From Fructilactobacillus myrtifloralis (GTDB lineage Bacteria; Bacillota; Bacilli; Lactobacillales; Lactobacillaceae): a DNA stretch of 64,000 bases. The stretch is from contig NZ_CP097116.1 in NCBI RefSeq assembly GCF_024029335.1, forward strand, positions 434,001 through 498,000. The letters are read 5' to 3'. Of the stretch, positions 49,636-58,739 are shown piece by piece. The first letter of the stretch is position 1. Every line of letters begins with the position of its first letter. Below the pieces are notes generated by a model, which did no database searches, had not been told where the DNA came from, and saw nothing but the letters and a program-made list of their open reading frames with translations. The translations under genes were made by a program, and so were the position numbers.

Positions 49636-51696
49636 CTATTTAAGCTCTGGTGCGTCCGTTTGAAAATCAGACACGGTCGATTTACCACCGTTTTGGTCAA
49701 CTAAATCGGTCTTTTCTTTCTCATCGGTTTGTTTCAGTTTCTTTAACGCTGGTTTCTTGCTGTAATTAAAGGCCTTCTTATTGACGTCGTGATAACCCTT
49801 AATTTTATGGAACCGCAATAAGTCACCATAAACAACCTTATCTGAGTTTGATAACGCGCCATTTACATAGTCTTGCATCTTGGCAATTTCTTGTTTCTGT
49901 TCCCCATTCGGTCGTAATTCCGTTCCCGTTTTGGTGTCATACACGGTTGAGCCAACCTTGGTGTACTTCGGACTGACAAAGTCACCATTTCGGAACGGCA
50001 CAATCTGGTTATTATCCTTACTGGTAAGGTCCTGACCAAATTGGATCATGTTTTGGTTATTAACCCCTAATAAGTGCAACAGGGTTGGCAGGACATCAAT
50101 TTCTCCTCCGTAAGTGTGGTCAATGCCCCCTTGAATGTTGGCACCGTTAATCATAAACGGCACCTTTTGGAACTGGGCCAGGTCATACTTATTCACACTC
50201 TTCTTATTCAGGAGCTTAGCAATCGCTGGCCGGTGGTTATTAGAGATTCCGTAGTGGTCCCCATACAGAACCACCACACTATTTTTCGCTAAGCCACTCT
50301 TTTGTAAGTAGGCTTCAAACTCCCCAAACGCTTGATCCAGGTAGTGCGCGGTTTGAACGTAAGGATCCACGGTACTATCGCCCGTCGTTGCGGCGGGAAA
50401 GTCTGTGTTTTGTTTGTCAATTTCATACGGATAATGATTCGTGAGGGTAATTAACTTCGCATAAAATGGTTGTGGAAGTTGCTGAATGTACGGAATGCTT
50501 TGCTTGAAGAAGATTTTATCCTTCATTCCGTACCCAATGTTGTAGTTTGGCTTGTTCTTATAGTATGCCTCACTAAAGAAGTAATCGTATCCCCATGATT
50601 TATAGGTATTATTCCGGTTCCAGAAGGTCGGAACATCCCCATGGAAGGCTGCCGTTGTGTATCCCTTTTGGTCTAGAATTGACGGCGCAGCCTGGTAGGT
50701 ATTCTGACCCCCATAGGTAACCATTGCCGAACCCTGGGGCAGTCCGTACAATGAATTTTCTAACATCATCTCAGCATCAGAAGTTTTCCCCTGGGCCACC
50801 TGGTGGTAGAAATTATCAAACGACAAGGTGTGTTGATCGTGATAAAACTTGTTGATGTTCGGAGTTACTTCCTTACCATTCACCTTATAATCAATTAAAA
50901 ACTGCTGGAAACTTTCCAGGTGAATGATGAAGACGTTCTTCCCCTTTTCCTTACCGTAGTAACTAACGTTCGGACTAGCATAGTTATTCTTTACGAACTT
51001 TTGCACGCTCTTTAAATCAGTGGCCTTGGCCTTTGACCTAGTCGTTGACTCTTGGTGCGTTTGGTAAGCGCTAAAGGCCGCATACTCGTTCAAACCGAGG
51101 TACTTAACGATGTAGTTATTGTCAAAGGTCCGAGTTAACAGACCCGACCGGTCGGCATTTGCCACGTTGTATTCTGCAAACATCAGTACCAATGACAAAA
51201 TGGTAATCCCCACGGCATACCGTAATTTGAGGGGCTTCTTACTAATTTTAATGACCCGGAAGAGCAATAACAGGATCAAAATCACGATGTCAACGTACAC
51301 AATGAAGTCGGTGGGTTTCAGAATTTCTAAAAAACTCTTCCCCAAGTTATTCTGGACGTTTCCCGTCCCCTGAATAATCCCCATCGATAAGAAGTCGGAA
51401 AACTCCCGGTAGTACAGGATGTTTGCAAAAATCCACGTTGACTGTAAAAAGTCGATGATCAGCATCAGCCAGTAGGAGAGCTTGCCCCGAAAATACAGGG
51501 CAATCCCAAACAACAGCATTGCTGACGGGATGGGATTGACGGCCAGCAAGAATTCCTGCATCCCCCCGGAAACCCCCAGCGTAAAGTCCGTCTTATAACA
51601 ATAATAGGTTTTTAGCCAAAAAAGAAATACAACTAGGCAATAAAACCCAATCGTTGTATTAAAAAATTGGCGGATTCGTTTCAAAAAAGCAGTCAT
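49636..51696 (-). CDS. ltaS: lipoteichoic acid synthase-family protein (LtaS-type)
   Basis: LtaS polymerises glycerol phosphate from phosphatidylglycerol onto a glycolipid anchor outside the membrane. The 686-residue protein has five N-terminal membrane segments (about 17-180) and an extracellular sulfatase-like domain. A metal-binding Glu is in HLESFQ, the catalytic Thr in QGKTSDAE (about T305), and YGDHYG is present. A charged Lys-rich tail ends it. ATG 51696 is eight bases after GGAGG, so the longer start at 51711 is unlikely. It ends a four-gene operon with glycolipid glycosyltransferases. Confidence 0.92.
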   Translation of the reverse strand: MTAFLKRIRQFFNTTIGFYCLVVFLFWLKTYYCYKTDFTLGVSGGMQEFLLAVNPIPSAMLLFGIALYFRGKLSYWLMLIIDFLQSTWIFANILYYREFSDFLSMGIIQGTGNVQNNLGKSFLEILKPTDFIVYVDIVILILLLLFRVIKISKKPLKLRYAVGITILSLVLMFAEYNVANADRSGLLTRTFDNNYIVKYLGLNEYAAFSAYQTHQESTTRSKAKATDLKSVQKFVKNNYASPNVSYYGKEKGKNVFIIHLESFQQFLIDYKVNGKEVTPNINKFYHDQHTLSFDNFYHQVAQGKTSDAEMMLENSLYGLPQGSAMVTYGGQNTYQAAPSILDQKGYTTAAFHGDVPTFWNRNNTYKSWGYDYFFSEAYYKNKPNYNIGYGMKDKIFFKQSIPYIQQLPQPFYAKLITLTNHYPYEIDKQNTDFPAATTGDSTVDPYVQTAHYLDQAFGEFEAYLQKSGLAKNSVVVLYGDHYGISNNHRPAIAKLLNKKSVNKYDLAQFQKVPFMINGANIQGGIDHTYGGEIDVLPTLLHLLGVNNQNMIQFGQDLTSKDNNQIVPFRNGDFVSPKYTKVGSTVYDTKTGTELRPNGEQKQEIAKMQDYVNGALSNSDKVVYGDLLRFHKIKGYHDVNKKAFNYSKKPALKKLKQTDEKEKTDLVDQNGGKSTVSDFQTDAPELK

Positions 51697-51720
51697 GCTT
51701 GTTTCCTCCATTTTTTCCGC

Positions 51721-52743
51721 TTAATCATGTTTAACTTTGGCCGGTTTCGGCTTAACAATCAACGCTACGAGTCCTAAGACTAACCCTAAATAATAAGTCA
51801 ACAAGCGCCACAGAATCATGGCAAGCGCCAGCTTACTGGAACTGTGGATATAACTGCCAAACAACTTTTCAAAGCTGTATTCAGCACCCCCAGCCCCACC
51901 GGGAATTGGAAAGATCGAAATCACTAGGAAAATCAGAACGTCTAAACTGGTCACCATCACCACGTTTGCATTGTAATAGCCCAACGCAAGCATCACAAAG
52001 TAAGGAATTAGGTAATAAAAGAACAGCTGGAGAAAGGTTAATCCACAAACCTTCCCCATCAGCTTCCATTCGTGGGCGATCCGCACACTTTCATAGTGAA
52101 AATTATCAATTTTTTCGTTCAACGTTTGCTTCCAAGCTTGGTACTTTTGTTCGCTTACAAACCAGCTAACGATTTTAAAACACCAGTTAATCACCCTTTT
52201 GGTCATTGAATACCAGTACATAATCATTAGCAGGCCGACAATCACCACCACGTGGATTAAAAATCCAAACAACACAAAGATGGCCAACGAGTGCACCGTG
52301 TCGATGAGGTAGTGAAACCCAATGAGTAGACTGACAACAAAGTTCAGCACGATCATGGCTTGATAAACCACGAACTTCATCAGTAAAGCGGAACTAGCCT
52401 TCCCTCCGTCCACGCCGGCTTGTAAGAGCACTACTAGCTGAGCCGGTTGCCCGCCAGAAGAAAACGGCGTGATGCCGTTAAAGAGTTGTTCTACCAAGGG
52501 GACCCGAATCGCATTGCGAAACGAAAAGTTCGGGGTACTACTTTTCACGAGGACGTAAGTTACCACCGCCTCCAAGAAAAAGTAGAGCAAAATACATCCG
52601 AGCGCTACTAACAACCACCCGGGATTAATTGATGAAAGATCATGAATTAAAACGCTAAATTGAATGTCACGCACTGCGTACCAGGAAATCAGTACACCAA
52701 TGGCGAGCATGATCAGTAGTGAAATTTTATTACTTCTCGACAT
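51721..52743 (-). CDS. flippase-like (UPF0104/LPG synthase TM-domain) membrane protein
   Basis: This 340-residue protein has about eight membrane segments and the GGAGGAEY motif near the C-terminus typical of the UPF0104 'flippase-like' family (related to the MprF membrane domain). It has no synthase domain. Placed between glycolipid glycosyltransferases and LtaS, it is a fair candidate for moving the lipid anchor across the membrane (inference). I start at ATG 52743 (MSRSNKIS), preceded by AAAGGA; it overlaps the upstream gene by 14 bases. Confidence 0.82.
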   Translation of the reverse strand: MSRSNKISLLIMLAIGVLISWYAVRDIQFSVLIHDLSSINPGWLLVALGCILLYFFLEAVVTYVLVKSSTPNFSFRNAIRVPLVEQLFNGITPFSSGGQPAQLVVLLQAGVDGGKASSALLMKFVVYQAMIVLNFVVSLLIGFHYLIDTVHSLAIFVLFGFLIHVVVIVGLLMIMYWYSMTKRVINWCFKIVSWFVSEQKYQAWKQTLNEKIDNFHYESVRIAHEWKLMGKVCGLTFLQLFFYYLIPYFVMLALGYYNANVVMVTSLDVLIFLVISIFPIPGGAGGAEYSFEKLFGSYIHSSSKLALAMILWRLLTYYLGLVLGLVALIVKPKPAKVKHD

Positions 52744-53779
52744 GGGATTTTCCTTTCGCATTCTCAATCTGCGCCTGCTGCAGATAAAAATCATGCCAAA
52801 TGTGCGCTAGGTGGTCTTCTGAATAATGGTCAGACGCCGCCAATGCTTTTTGATGATATTGCTCCCACTCCGTTGGGTCCGTGGCCAACCGGTGCACCCA
52901 GTCGTTCATCTGCGCTACGGTCTGAGCGGGGGCATAATATCCCGCAATAATTTGTTGATACAGGGGTAAATCACGCAAAATAACTGGCAACCCACACGAA
53001 AAGGCCTCCAAAACTGACATTGGAAATAGCTCGTTATATGACGGTAACAAGAACACATCCGCCAAATTATAGTAGTCCACCAGGTGCTCCCGTTCCACAA
53101 TCCCCGGGAAGCTCAAATTAGCGGGCGGATTTTCCACCAGCTGTTTCAGTTCACTGTACCCAGCGGTCATACTCCCAAACGAAAAGCCTCCGACCCAGAT
53201 AAACTGGTAGTCCGGATTAGCTTGCGCTAGTTTAGCAAAGTCTAAAACGCCCTTGCGGGTCTGCACTTGTCCCGTACAAACTACCGTGAACCGTTCCGAA
53301 TAGCCGTATTGTGTCCGTAAGCGGTGCTTTTCCGCCGTTGGAACCGGGTGAAACTCATCCTTACTTACAAAGTTCGGAATGTAGGTAATCCGGTCTTTGG
53401 GAATTCCGTAATTTTCGAGCTCTGGAATAAAGGTTGGATTGACCACGACAATTTGGTCCATGCGCCGGTAAAACGCAATTACATACCGGTAAAACAACTG
53501 TTTTAGTCCGACCGGTAGCTTCAAACTTTCTTCTAAAGTTTCCGGCAGAAAGTGCACATAGCCAATCTTGCGGCCCCGTTTACGGCTAAAGGTCGACAAA
53601 TAAAAGGTCGGATTAATTGTATGGTAATGACTGATGTCCGCCCGGTTATAGCGATTAATCTCAATTGCAAATTCATTGGGAAAATGGGTCTTCAACAACC
53701 GAATTAGTTCGGTATACGCGCTCCCCACTCCCTGACCTTTAACCTTTGTCGCCGTTGAAAACATATCAATTTTCAGCAT
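52730..53779 (-). CDS. GT4 glycosyltransferase, LafB-like
   Basis: This 349-residue GT-B enzyme starts MLKIDMFSTATKVKGQGVGS. It has VVCTGQVQTRKGVLDF and the retaining-GT4 donor motif PSYNELFPMSVLEAFSCGLP. It closely fits LafB-type enzymes that add a second sugar to glucosyl-diacylglycerol for the LTA anchor. It follows the LafA-like gene by a few bases. ATG 53779 matches relatives; ATG 53785 is an alternative. Confidence 0.8.
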   Translation of the reverse strand: MLKIDMFSTATKVKGQGVGSAYTELIRLLKTHFPNEFAIEINRYNRADISHYHTINPTFYLSTFSRKRGRKIGYVHFLPETLEESLKLPVGLKQLFYRYVIAFYRRMDQIVVVNPTFIPELENYGIPKDRITYIPNFVSKDEFHPVPTAEKHRLRTQYGYSERFTVVCTGQVQTRKGVLDFAKLAQANPDYQFIWVGGFSFGSMTAGYSELKQLVENPPANLSFPGIVEREHLVDYYNLADVFLLPSYNELFPMSVLEAFSCGLPVILRDLPLYQQIIAGYYAPAQTVAQMNDWVHRLATDPTEWEQYHQKALAASDHYSEDHLAHIWHDFYLQQAQIENAKGKSHVEK

Positions 53780-53786
53780 GACCATA

Positions 53787-54950
53787 TCACTCCTTATTTT
53801 CTGTCCCCACGTAGCGGGAAACAGCATCCTGGTAAAAAGCGCTCACCTGATCAACAAAGTAAGCGGCCGAGATGTCATGCAGCTTTTGCTGGCGCAATTC
53901 TGGTTTGTCAGGAAAGGCAGCGGGGTGTTGTAGGTAATCAATCACGTCGGCACTAAATTCCGCCAACGTTGTAAAGGTTTTGCCCAAGGAAGGGTCATTG
54001 ATTAAATCATCCGTATACGGGCTGGACGCTACAACCACCTTGGTATCAGCTGCCATAGCTTCAATGTACGTCAACCCCTGTGATTCTGAGTTCGAGGTGG
54101 AAACAAACAAATCGGCCATTTTATAGTACGCATTTACATTCTGGTTATTAATTTCGCCCGTGAAGGTCACGTGGTCTTGCAGCCCTAACCGAGCCACTTC
54201 GGCATGTAAATCATCCGCCGCGGGTCCGTCCCCCACAATCACCAAGTGCGCGTTAGAAACGGCCTCTAAAATCGTCGGCATCTGGTCAATTAGGGTGTCA
54301 ACGTCCTTTTCGTAGGCTAACCGACTCAAGGATAACAGCACGGGTTGGTCAGCAGTTAAGCCCAACTCAGCCCGGACGTCTCCAGTTGCAGCTGCCTCGT
54401 AGTGTTGTAAGTCAACTCCCGTCGGAATAATCCGAATGGGGCTTTTGACCCCGTAGTCGGTTAACTTATCGAGCACCCGTTTACTGGGAGCCACGATGCC
54501 GTCCAAGTGATGACAAAACGCTAGCGTTCCTTCCTTTACATGAATCGGTTTTAACAACCGGCCGTTCGCCACGTAATGCAGGTAATCCTCATACATTGTG
54601 TGGTACGTGTGCAAACACGGAATGTTCAGATTCCGGGCCACAAACTTCCCAATCATTCCCATCGAAAATTCAGTTTGGGTGTGCACCAAGTCAATCCCTA
54701 ACTTCTTGGCAATCTGCGTGGCCTGAAACAACCCGCGAACCGCAATGCGCCGTTCTGTAAACGAAATAAAGGGAATACTGGAAAACCGGTAAATGCCTGC
54801 TTCTTGGTCCTCGTTTGCGTTTGGATCCGTAGTCGTGAAAATATAGACCTGATGCCCACGCCGTTCCAATTCATCCCGCAGCGTTTTAATGGAAGTTGCT
54901 ACCCCACTTACTTGCGGGAAATATGTATCTGTAAATAAGCCGATCTTCAA
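53787..54950 (-). CDS. GT4 1,2-diacylglycerol 3-glucosyltransferase, LafA-like
   Basis: This 387-residue enzyme begins LKIGLFTDTYFPQVSGVATS, the hallmark of LafA/UgtP-like GT4 glucosyltransferases. They make alpha-glucosyl-diacylglycerol, the first step of the LTA anchor. The donor site NSESQGLTYIEAMAADTKVV is present. The start is TTG 54950, eight bases after GGGTGG. The open frame to 55070 runs through the ptsH terminator and is rejected. It leads the lafA-lafB-flippase-ltaS operon. Confidence 0.85.
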   Translation of the reverse strand: MKIGLFTDTYFPQVSGVATSIKTLRDELERRGHQVYIFTTTDPNANEDQEAGIYRFSSIPFISFTERRIAVRGLFQATQIAKKLGIDLVHTQTEFSMGMIGKFVARNLNIPCLHTYHTMYEDYLHYVANGRLLKPIHVKEGTLAFCHHLDGIVAPSKRVLDKLTDYGVKSPIRIIPTGVDLQHYEAAATGDVRAELGLTADQPVLLSLSRLAYEKDVDTLIDQMPTILEAVSNAHLVIVGDGPAADDLHAEVARLGLQDHVTFTGEINNQNVNAYYKMADLFVSTSNSESQGLTYIEAMAADTKVVVASSPYTDDLINDPSLGKTFTTLAEFSADVIDYLQHPAAFPDKPELRQQKLHDISAAYFVDQVSAFYQDAVSRYVGTENKE

Positions 54951-55035
54951 CTGCCGGTCCACCCTTTCCAAATGACGATAAACAACTAGAATTATATTGG
55001 TTTCGCCCATCCTTTGCAAATCATGTCGGTAAAGA

Positions 55036-55061
55036 AAAAGAGTTGCCGTAGCAACTCTTTT
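55036..55061 (-). terminator. Rho-independent terminator after ptsH
   Basis: AAAAGAGTTGC pairs with GCAACTCTTTT around a four-base loop, then a T-run, 17 bases past the ptsH stop on the minus strand. ptsH is therefore transcribed alone. Confidence 0.87.
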
Positions 55062-55077
55062 AACACCCAATCGATGA

Positions 55078-55344
55078 CTATTCGATTAAGCCTTCATCCT
55101 TCATGGTCTTTGCGATTGCTTCCAGGGCATCCTTCGCATCATCACCATCAGCAGTAATTGTAATAACCGCGTTTTGGCCGACCCCGAGTGACATAACCCC
55201 CATGATTGACTTTAAGTTAACCGTCTTGTCTTCGTATTCCAACGTAATGTTTGAGTCAAACTTACTAGCCGTTTGAACCAAAAAAGTTGCTGGACGAGCA
55301 TGAATCCCAGTTTCCGCAGTGATCTTAAATTGACGTTTTTCCAT
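55078..55344 (-). CDS. ptsH: phosphocarrier protein HPr
   Basis: HPr carries phosphate from enzyme I to sugar permeases and, when Ser-phosphorylated, acts with CcpA in carbon control. The 88-residue protein has H15 (GIHARPA) and S46 (LKSIMGV), both key sites. ATG 55344 (MEKRQFKI) has AAAGGGG nine bases before. A terminator follows at once and no ptsI is present downstream, unlike the usual ptsHI operon. clpE is divergent upstream, the usual lactobacillar neighbour. Confidence 0.95.
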   Translation of the reverse strand: MEKRQFKITAETGIHARPATFLVQTASKFDSNITLEYEDKTVNLKSIMGVMSLGVGQNAVITITADGDDAKDALEAIAKTMKDEGLIE

Positions 55345-55433
55345 ATCAACGCACCCCTTTGTAACCATATTTATAGTTTAAGCCTACCAATATATCCATC
55401 AAAATACAAGCGTTTGCGCCCTCGTTCCCGTGA

Positions 55434-55628
55434 TTAGTTAGCACTAGCATAGTGATAAACAACCACGCCATTTTCCTGGGCCGTACCAACCACCCGCTTC
55501 CGCGTGGGATAATCCATAAACGCCTGTTGAAAGGTAAAAAACTGATCAGGTTGCACGGTCAATTCTTGGAGCTTTCCATTTTGCAGCTGTTCTAGTTGGG
55601 CGGTAAACGCTTCCTTGGTTGGTTCCAT
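55434..55628 (-). CDS. small hypothetical protein
   Basis: This 64-residue protein starts MEPTKEAFTAQLEQLQNGKL, with AAAGGA about 10 bases upstream of ATG 55628. It has an N-terminal helix and a C-terminal VVGTAQENGVVVYHYA strand region. It has no membrane segment, Cys or known motif. It lies between clpE (divergent) and ptsH (same strand). I do not recognise the family. Confidence 0.6.
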   Translation of the reverse strand: MEPTKEAFTAQLEQLQNGKLQELTVQPDQFFTFQQAFMDYPTRKRVVGTAQENGVVVYHYASAN

Positions 55629-55701
55629 TGGCTTCGCTTCCTTTCTGTTCTTCTCATTTATTCTATCATAAATCACGTTGCAAGGGGGGCAGTGTAATTA
55701 C

Positions 55702-55729
55702 TTGAAACCCGCTTTGAGGTGAGTATAAT
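55702..55729 (+). promoter_or_regulatory. clpE promoter
   Basis: TTGAAA (55702-55707) and TATAAT (55724-55729) are 16 bases apart, placing the transcript start near 55736, next to the CtsR site. Confidence 0.8.
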
Positions 55730-55746
55730 AATAATCACATGGCATT

Positions 55747-55763
55747 AGTCAATAAAGGTCAAA
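55747..55763 (+). promoter_or_regulatory. CtsR operator
   Basis: AGTCAATAAAGGTCAAA is a CtsR-type direct heptad repeat (RGTCAAA-NAN-RGTCAAA) with one mismatch. It lies just after the predicted clpE start site, so heat-stress control of clpE by CtsR is expected. Confidence 0.85.
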
Positions 55764-55793
55764 AAGACCAGAACCATAAAGGAGGTTGTACCA

Positions 55794-57809
55794 ATGGAAG
55801 GACAACAAGGTGCATACGGATTTGGAAATCTAGACGATTTAATTCGCTCCATGCAAGGAAGTAATCAAAACGGGGCTGCCGGAACGCAAGGTTCCAACGG
55901 CAACAACGGTCAAAAAGGCATTTTAGCAACTTACGGAACCGATTTAACCAAACTAGCACGGACGGGAAAACTCGATCCTGTCATCGGAAGAGACGAACAA
56001 ACGGCCCGGGCCATTGAGGTCTTAAACCGGCGGTCCAAAAATAACCCCGTGTTAATTGGGGAAGCCGGAGTCGGGAAAACGGCGATTGTCGAAGGACTCG
56101 CGCAAAAAATTGCCGATGGAACGGTCCCCCAAAAATTACAAAGCAAACGGATCATTCAAATTGACATGGTTTCAATCATTCAAGGAACCGGGATTCGGGG
56201 TCAATTTGAAAAAAAGATGCAACAACTCATTAAGGAAGTTAAGGCTGATCCAAACATCATCCTCTTCATTGATGAAATTCACGAAATCATGGGCGCTGGC
56301 AATTCTGAAGGCGGTCTCGATGCCGGGAACGTGTTAAAACCATCACTGGCCCGGGGGGACTTCCAATTAATTGGTTCCACCACCCTGAAAGAATACCGGG
56401 ACATTGAAAAGGATTCGGCATTGGCACGCCGGTTCCAGCCCATCATGGTGAACGAACCGAGTCCAGAGCAAACCGTAAAAATTTTGAAGGGCTTGCAAAA
56501 GAACTACGAGGACTATCACCTCGTTCACTATACCGATCAAGCCATTGAAGCAGCAGTTAATCTTTCGAACCGCTACATCAATGACCGGTATCTCCCGGAT
56601 AAGGCCATTGATTTACTCGATGAAACCGGATCACGGAAGAACCTGACCCTCAACATTATCGATCCGAAGGCCATTGAAAAAGAGATTGCCCAGGCCGAAC
56701 GCCAAAAGGAAGCGGCCCTCCACAAGGAAGATTATGAACAAGCTGCTTTCTACCGCGACCAGGAAAAACAACTAGAAGCCCAACGGGACAAAGGGGCTCG
56801 TAACTACAACACCAATAACAACACGGTCACAGAAAAAGACATGCAACAAGTGGTTGAAGAAATTACCGACATCCCGGTTGGTGACTTAGAGGAACAAGAA
56901 AAGGCGCAACTAAAACAACTAGACCACAAGCTTGAAGAACACGTGATTGGCCAAAACGAGGCGGTGAACCAAGTTGCCAAAGCCATTCAGCGGAATCGGA
57001 TTGGCTTTAATAAGTCTGGCCGTCCAATTGGCTCCTTCCTGTTCGTCGGTCCAACCGGAGTGGGAAAAACTGAGCTAGCTAAGCAGTTAGCAAACCAACT
57101 CTTTGGCTCCAAGGATGCCTTGATTCGGTTCGACATGTCTGAATACCGAGAACCCCAGTCCGTCGCAAAGCTAATCGGAGCAGCCCCCGGCTACGTTGGC
57201 TACGACGAAGCTGGTCAGTTAACCGAAAAGGTGCGGCGCCATCCTTACAGCCTGATCCTCTTCGATGAAATTGAAAAAGCTCATCCCGATGTTTTACACA
57301 CCTTCTTACAGGTGCTTGATGACGGTCGCTTAACCGATTCGCAAGGCCGAACGGTTTCCTTTAAGGATACGGTCATCATCATGACTAGTAACGCCGGTTC
57401 GAACGCAGAATCAAACGTTGGGTTCGGGGCAGCCGCCCACGGCAAGACCCACTCGGTCCTCAACAAGTTAGGCGCCTACTTCAAACCCGAATTTCTGAAC
57501 CGGTTTGATGGCATCGTCGAGTTTAACCAACTGCAAAAATCAGATCTGCTCAAGATTGTTGATTTAATGCTCGATGACATGAACCAAAACTTGCAAACCG
57601 CTGGCATCAACGTGGCGGTAACCCAACCAGCTAAGCAACAATTAGTTGAACTTGGTTACGATCCAGCCATGGGTGCCCGGCCCTTACGGCGGGTCATTCA
57701 AGACCAAATTGAAGATCCGACGGCTAGTTACCTGTTAGATCATCCCGATGCTAAGAAACTAGTAGCAGACGTTGATGACCAACACCAGCTTCACGTTTCA
57801 GCCCAATAA
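55794..57809 (+). CDS. clpE: ATP-dependent Clp ATPase ClpE, lacking the zinc finger
   Basis: ClpE is an HSP100 unfoldase that works with ClpP under stress. The 671-residue protein has AAA+ module 1 (GEAGVGKT at 89-96), a UVR-like coiled segment (about 305-340) and module 2 ([10 protein letters not shown]). The start, a short Gly/Gln/Asn stretch with [10 protein letters not shown], is well set by AAAGGAGG nine bases upstream. Usual ClpE proteins have about 50 more N-terminal residues with a CxxC zinc finger; that part is absent. The CtsR box confirms the class III heat-shock context. Confidence 0.92.
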   Translation: MEGQQGAYGFGNLDDLIRSMQGSNQNGAAGTQGSNGNNGQKGILATYGTDLTKLARTGKLDPVIGRDEQTARAIEVLNRRSKNNPVLIGEAGVGKTAIVEGLAQKIADGTVPQKLQSKRIIQIDMVSIIQGTGIRGQFEKKMQQLIKEVKADPNIILFIDEIHEIMGAGNSEGGLDAGNVLKPSLARGDFQLIGSTTLKEYRDIEKDSALARRFQPIMVNEPSPEQTVKILKGLQKNYEDYHLVHYTDQAIEAAVNLSNRYINDRYLPDKAIDLLDETGSRKNLTLNIIDPKAIEKEIAQAERQKEAALHKEDYEQAAFYRDQEKQLEAQRDKGARNYNTNNNTVTEKDMQQVVEEITDIPVGDLEEQEKAQLKQLDHKLEEHVIGQNEAVNQVAKAIQRNRIGFNKSGRPIGSFLFVGPTGVGKTELAKQLANQLFGSKDALIRFDMSEYREPQSVAKLIGAAPGYVGYDEAGQLTEKVRRHPYSLILFDEIEKAHPDVLHTFLQVLDDGRLTDSQGRTVSFKDTVIIMTSNAGSNAESNVGFGAAAHGKTHSVLNKLGAYFKPEFLNRFDGIVEFNQLQKSDLLKIVDLMLDDMNQNLQTAGINVAVTQPAKQQLVELGYDPAMGARPLRRVIQDQIEDPTASYLLDHPDAKKLVADVDDQHQLHVSAQ

Positions 57810-57820
57810 GCAGCGCTTTA

Positions 57821-57856
57821 AAAACCCCCAGCTCTGGTAGCTGGGGGTTTCTTTTT
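57821..57856 (+). terminator. Rho-independent terminator of clpE
   Basis: AAACCCCCAGCT pairs with AGCTGGGGGTTT around a five-base loop, followed by CTTTTTT. Confidence 0.9.
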
Positions 57857-57901
57857 TCCCCCTCCATGCTAAAATTAAGCCATGAGGAAGGAGTTCAACC
57901 A

Positions 57902-58693
57902 ATGTTCAAATTCTTGCAGAATCTATTTCGATCAAAACCCGCAACTCCGCATCAAACAGAGCCCACACCGGAACCGGAACCGGCACCGACTCCAGAAACG
58001 GAGAAAACTGGCAGCGTACCCGTTCCCAATCCCCAACCGGCAACGCCCCCGCTCCCGGAGCGCGAAGCAGAGGTGCTCGTTCAATTCAATACTAACCAGG
58101 GCGAGACCCTGCGGCCGGCCGTAATCATGAAGACCAAGCTCGGCGCCTATCTGTCCCTACACATCCCGGTTATTCAAAACTACACCTTCATCACCCTGAC
58201 CGGGCTTACAACCAGAGTCACCAGTGTCCAACAGGTGGTCCAATTAATTTATGCGCCCACGAAAGCGGCCCCGGTGGCAATCTATTGCTTTGACTACGAC
58301 ACCAACCGCTTGTTAGGTGCGCCCCAATTTATCGATGGGAACCGTGACGAACCCTATCACATCGAACTCCCCCACTTACCGGGCTACCAACTGCACTTTC
58401 TAGCGGGAGACCGGGACGGAATCTTTACAGATATAACCCAAACCTTAGTCGCCTACTACCGCCACGACAATTGGCGGCTAGTGCAACCCGTTTACTATCG
58501 CGTCCGGATTAAGCATCGTACGGCGGTCTACCCTGAGCCCCGCGTTGCTAATCCCTATCCCGAAGCTCTGCCCGCCGGCTCCGTTTGGAAGGTCTTCAAG
58601 GAAGTCCAAGTGCACCACCATACCTGGTTATCACTGGGAGGTAACGAATGGATTCAGGCCACCGTTGCCACCCAACTTCCAGAAAATAAATAA
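57902..58693 (+). CDS. MucBP-like protein without export signal
   Basis: This 263-residue protein has a basic N-terminus (MFKFLQNLFRSK) and a Pro/Thr/Glu-rich linker (about 13-55). Two beta-rich repeats resemble MucBP domains: VLVQFNTNQGETL to VQLIYAP, and IYCFDYDTNRLL to LVAYYR. A C-terminal SH3-like segment follows (RTAVYPEP to GGNEWIQA). I see no signal peptide, membrane helix or sortase motif, although MucBP domains are normally on the cell surface. ATG 57902 is eight bases after AAGGAG. Function is unknown. Confidence 0.7.
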   Translation: MFKFLQNLFRSKPATPHQTEPTPEPEPAPTPETEKTGSVPVPNPQPATPPLPEREAEVLVQFNTNQGETLRPAVIMKTKLGAYLSLHIPVIQNYTFITLTGLTTRVTSVQQVVQLIYAPTKAAPVAIYCFDYDTNRLLGAPQFIDGNRDEPYHIELPHLPGYQLHFLAGDRDGIFTDITQTLVAYYRHDNWRLVQPVYYRVRIKHRTAVYPEPRVANPYPEALPAGSVWKVFKEVQVHHHTWLSLGGNEWIQATVATQLPENK

Positions 58694-58698
58694 CCATT

Positions 58699-58739
58699 AA
58701 AAAAGCTTGGAGCAACGATTCGTTGCTCCAAGCTTTTTT
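58699..58739. terminator. bidirectional terminator between the MucBP-like gene and the dipeptidase gene
   Basis: AAAAAAGCTTGGAGCAACGA and its complement form a long stem with A and T runs on either side, serving two convergent genes. Confidence 0.9.

Noticed and set aside
54951-55070. 40-residue extension of the LafA-like protein
   Set aside because: It overlaps the ptsH terminator; the conserved start is LKIGLFTD at TTG 54950.
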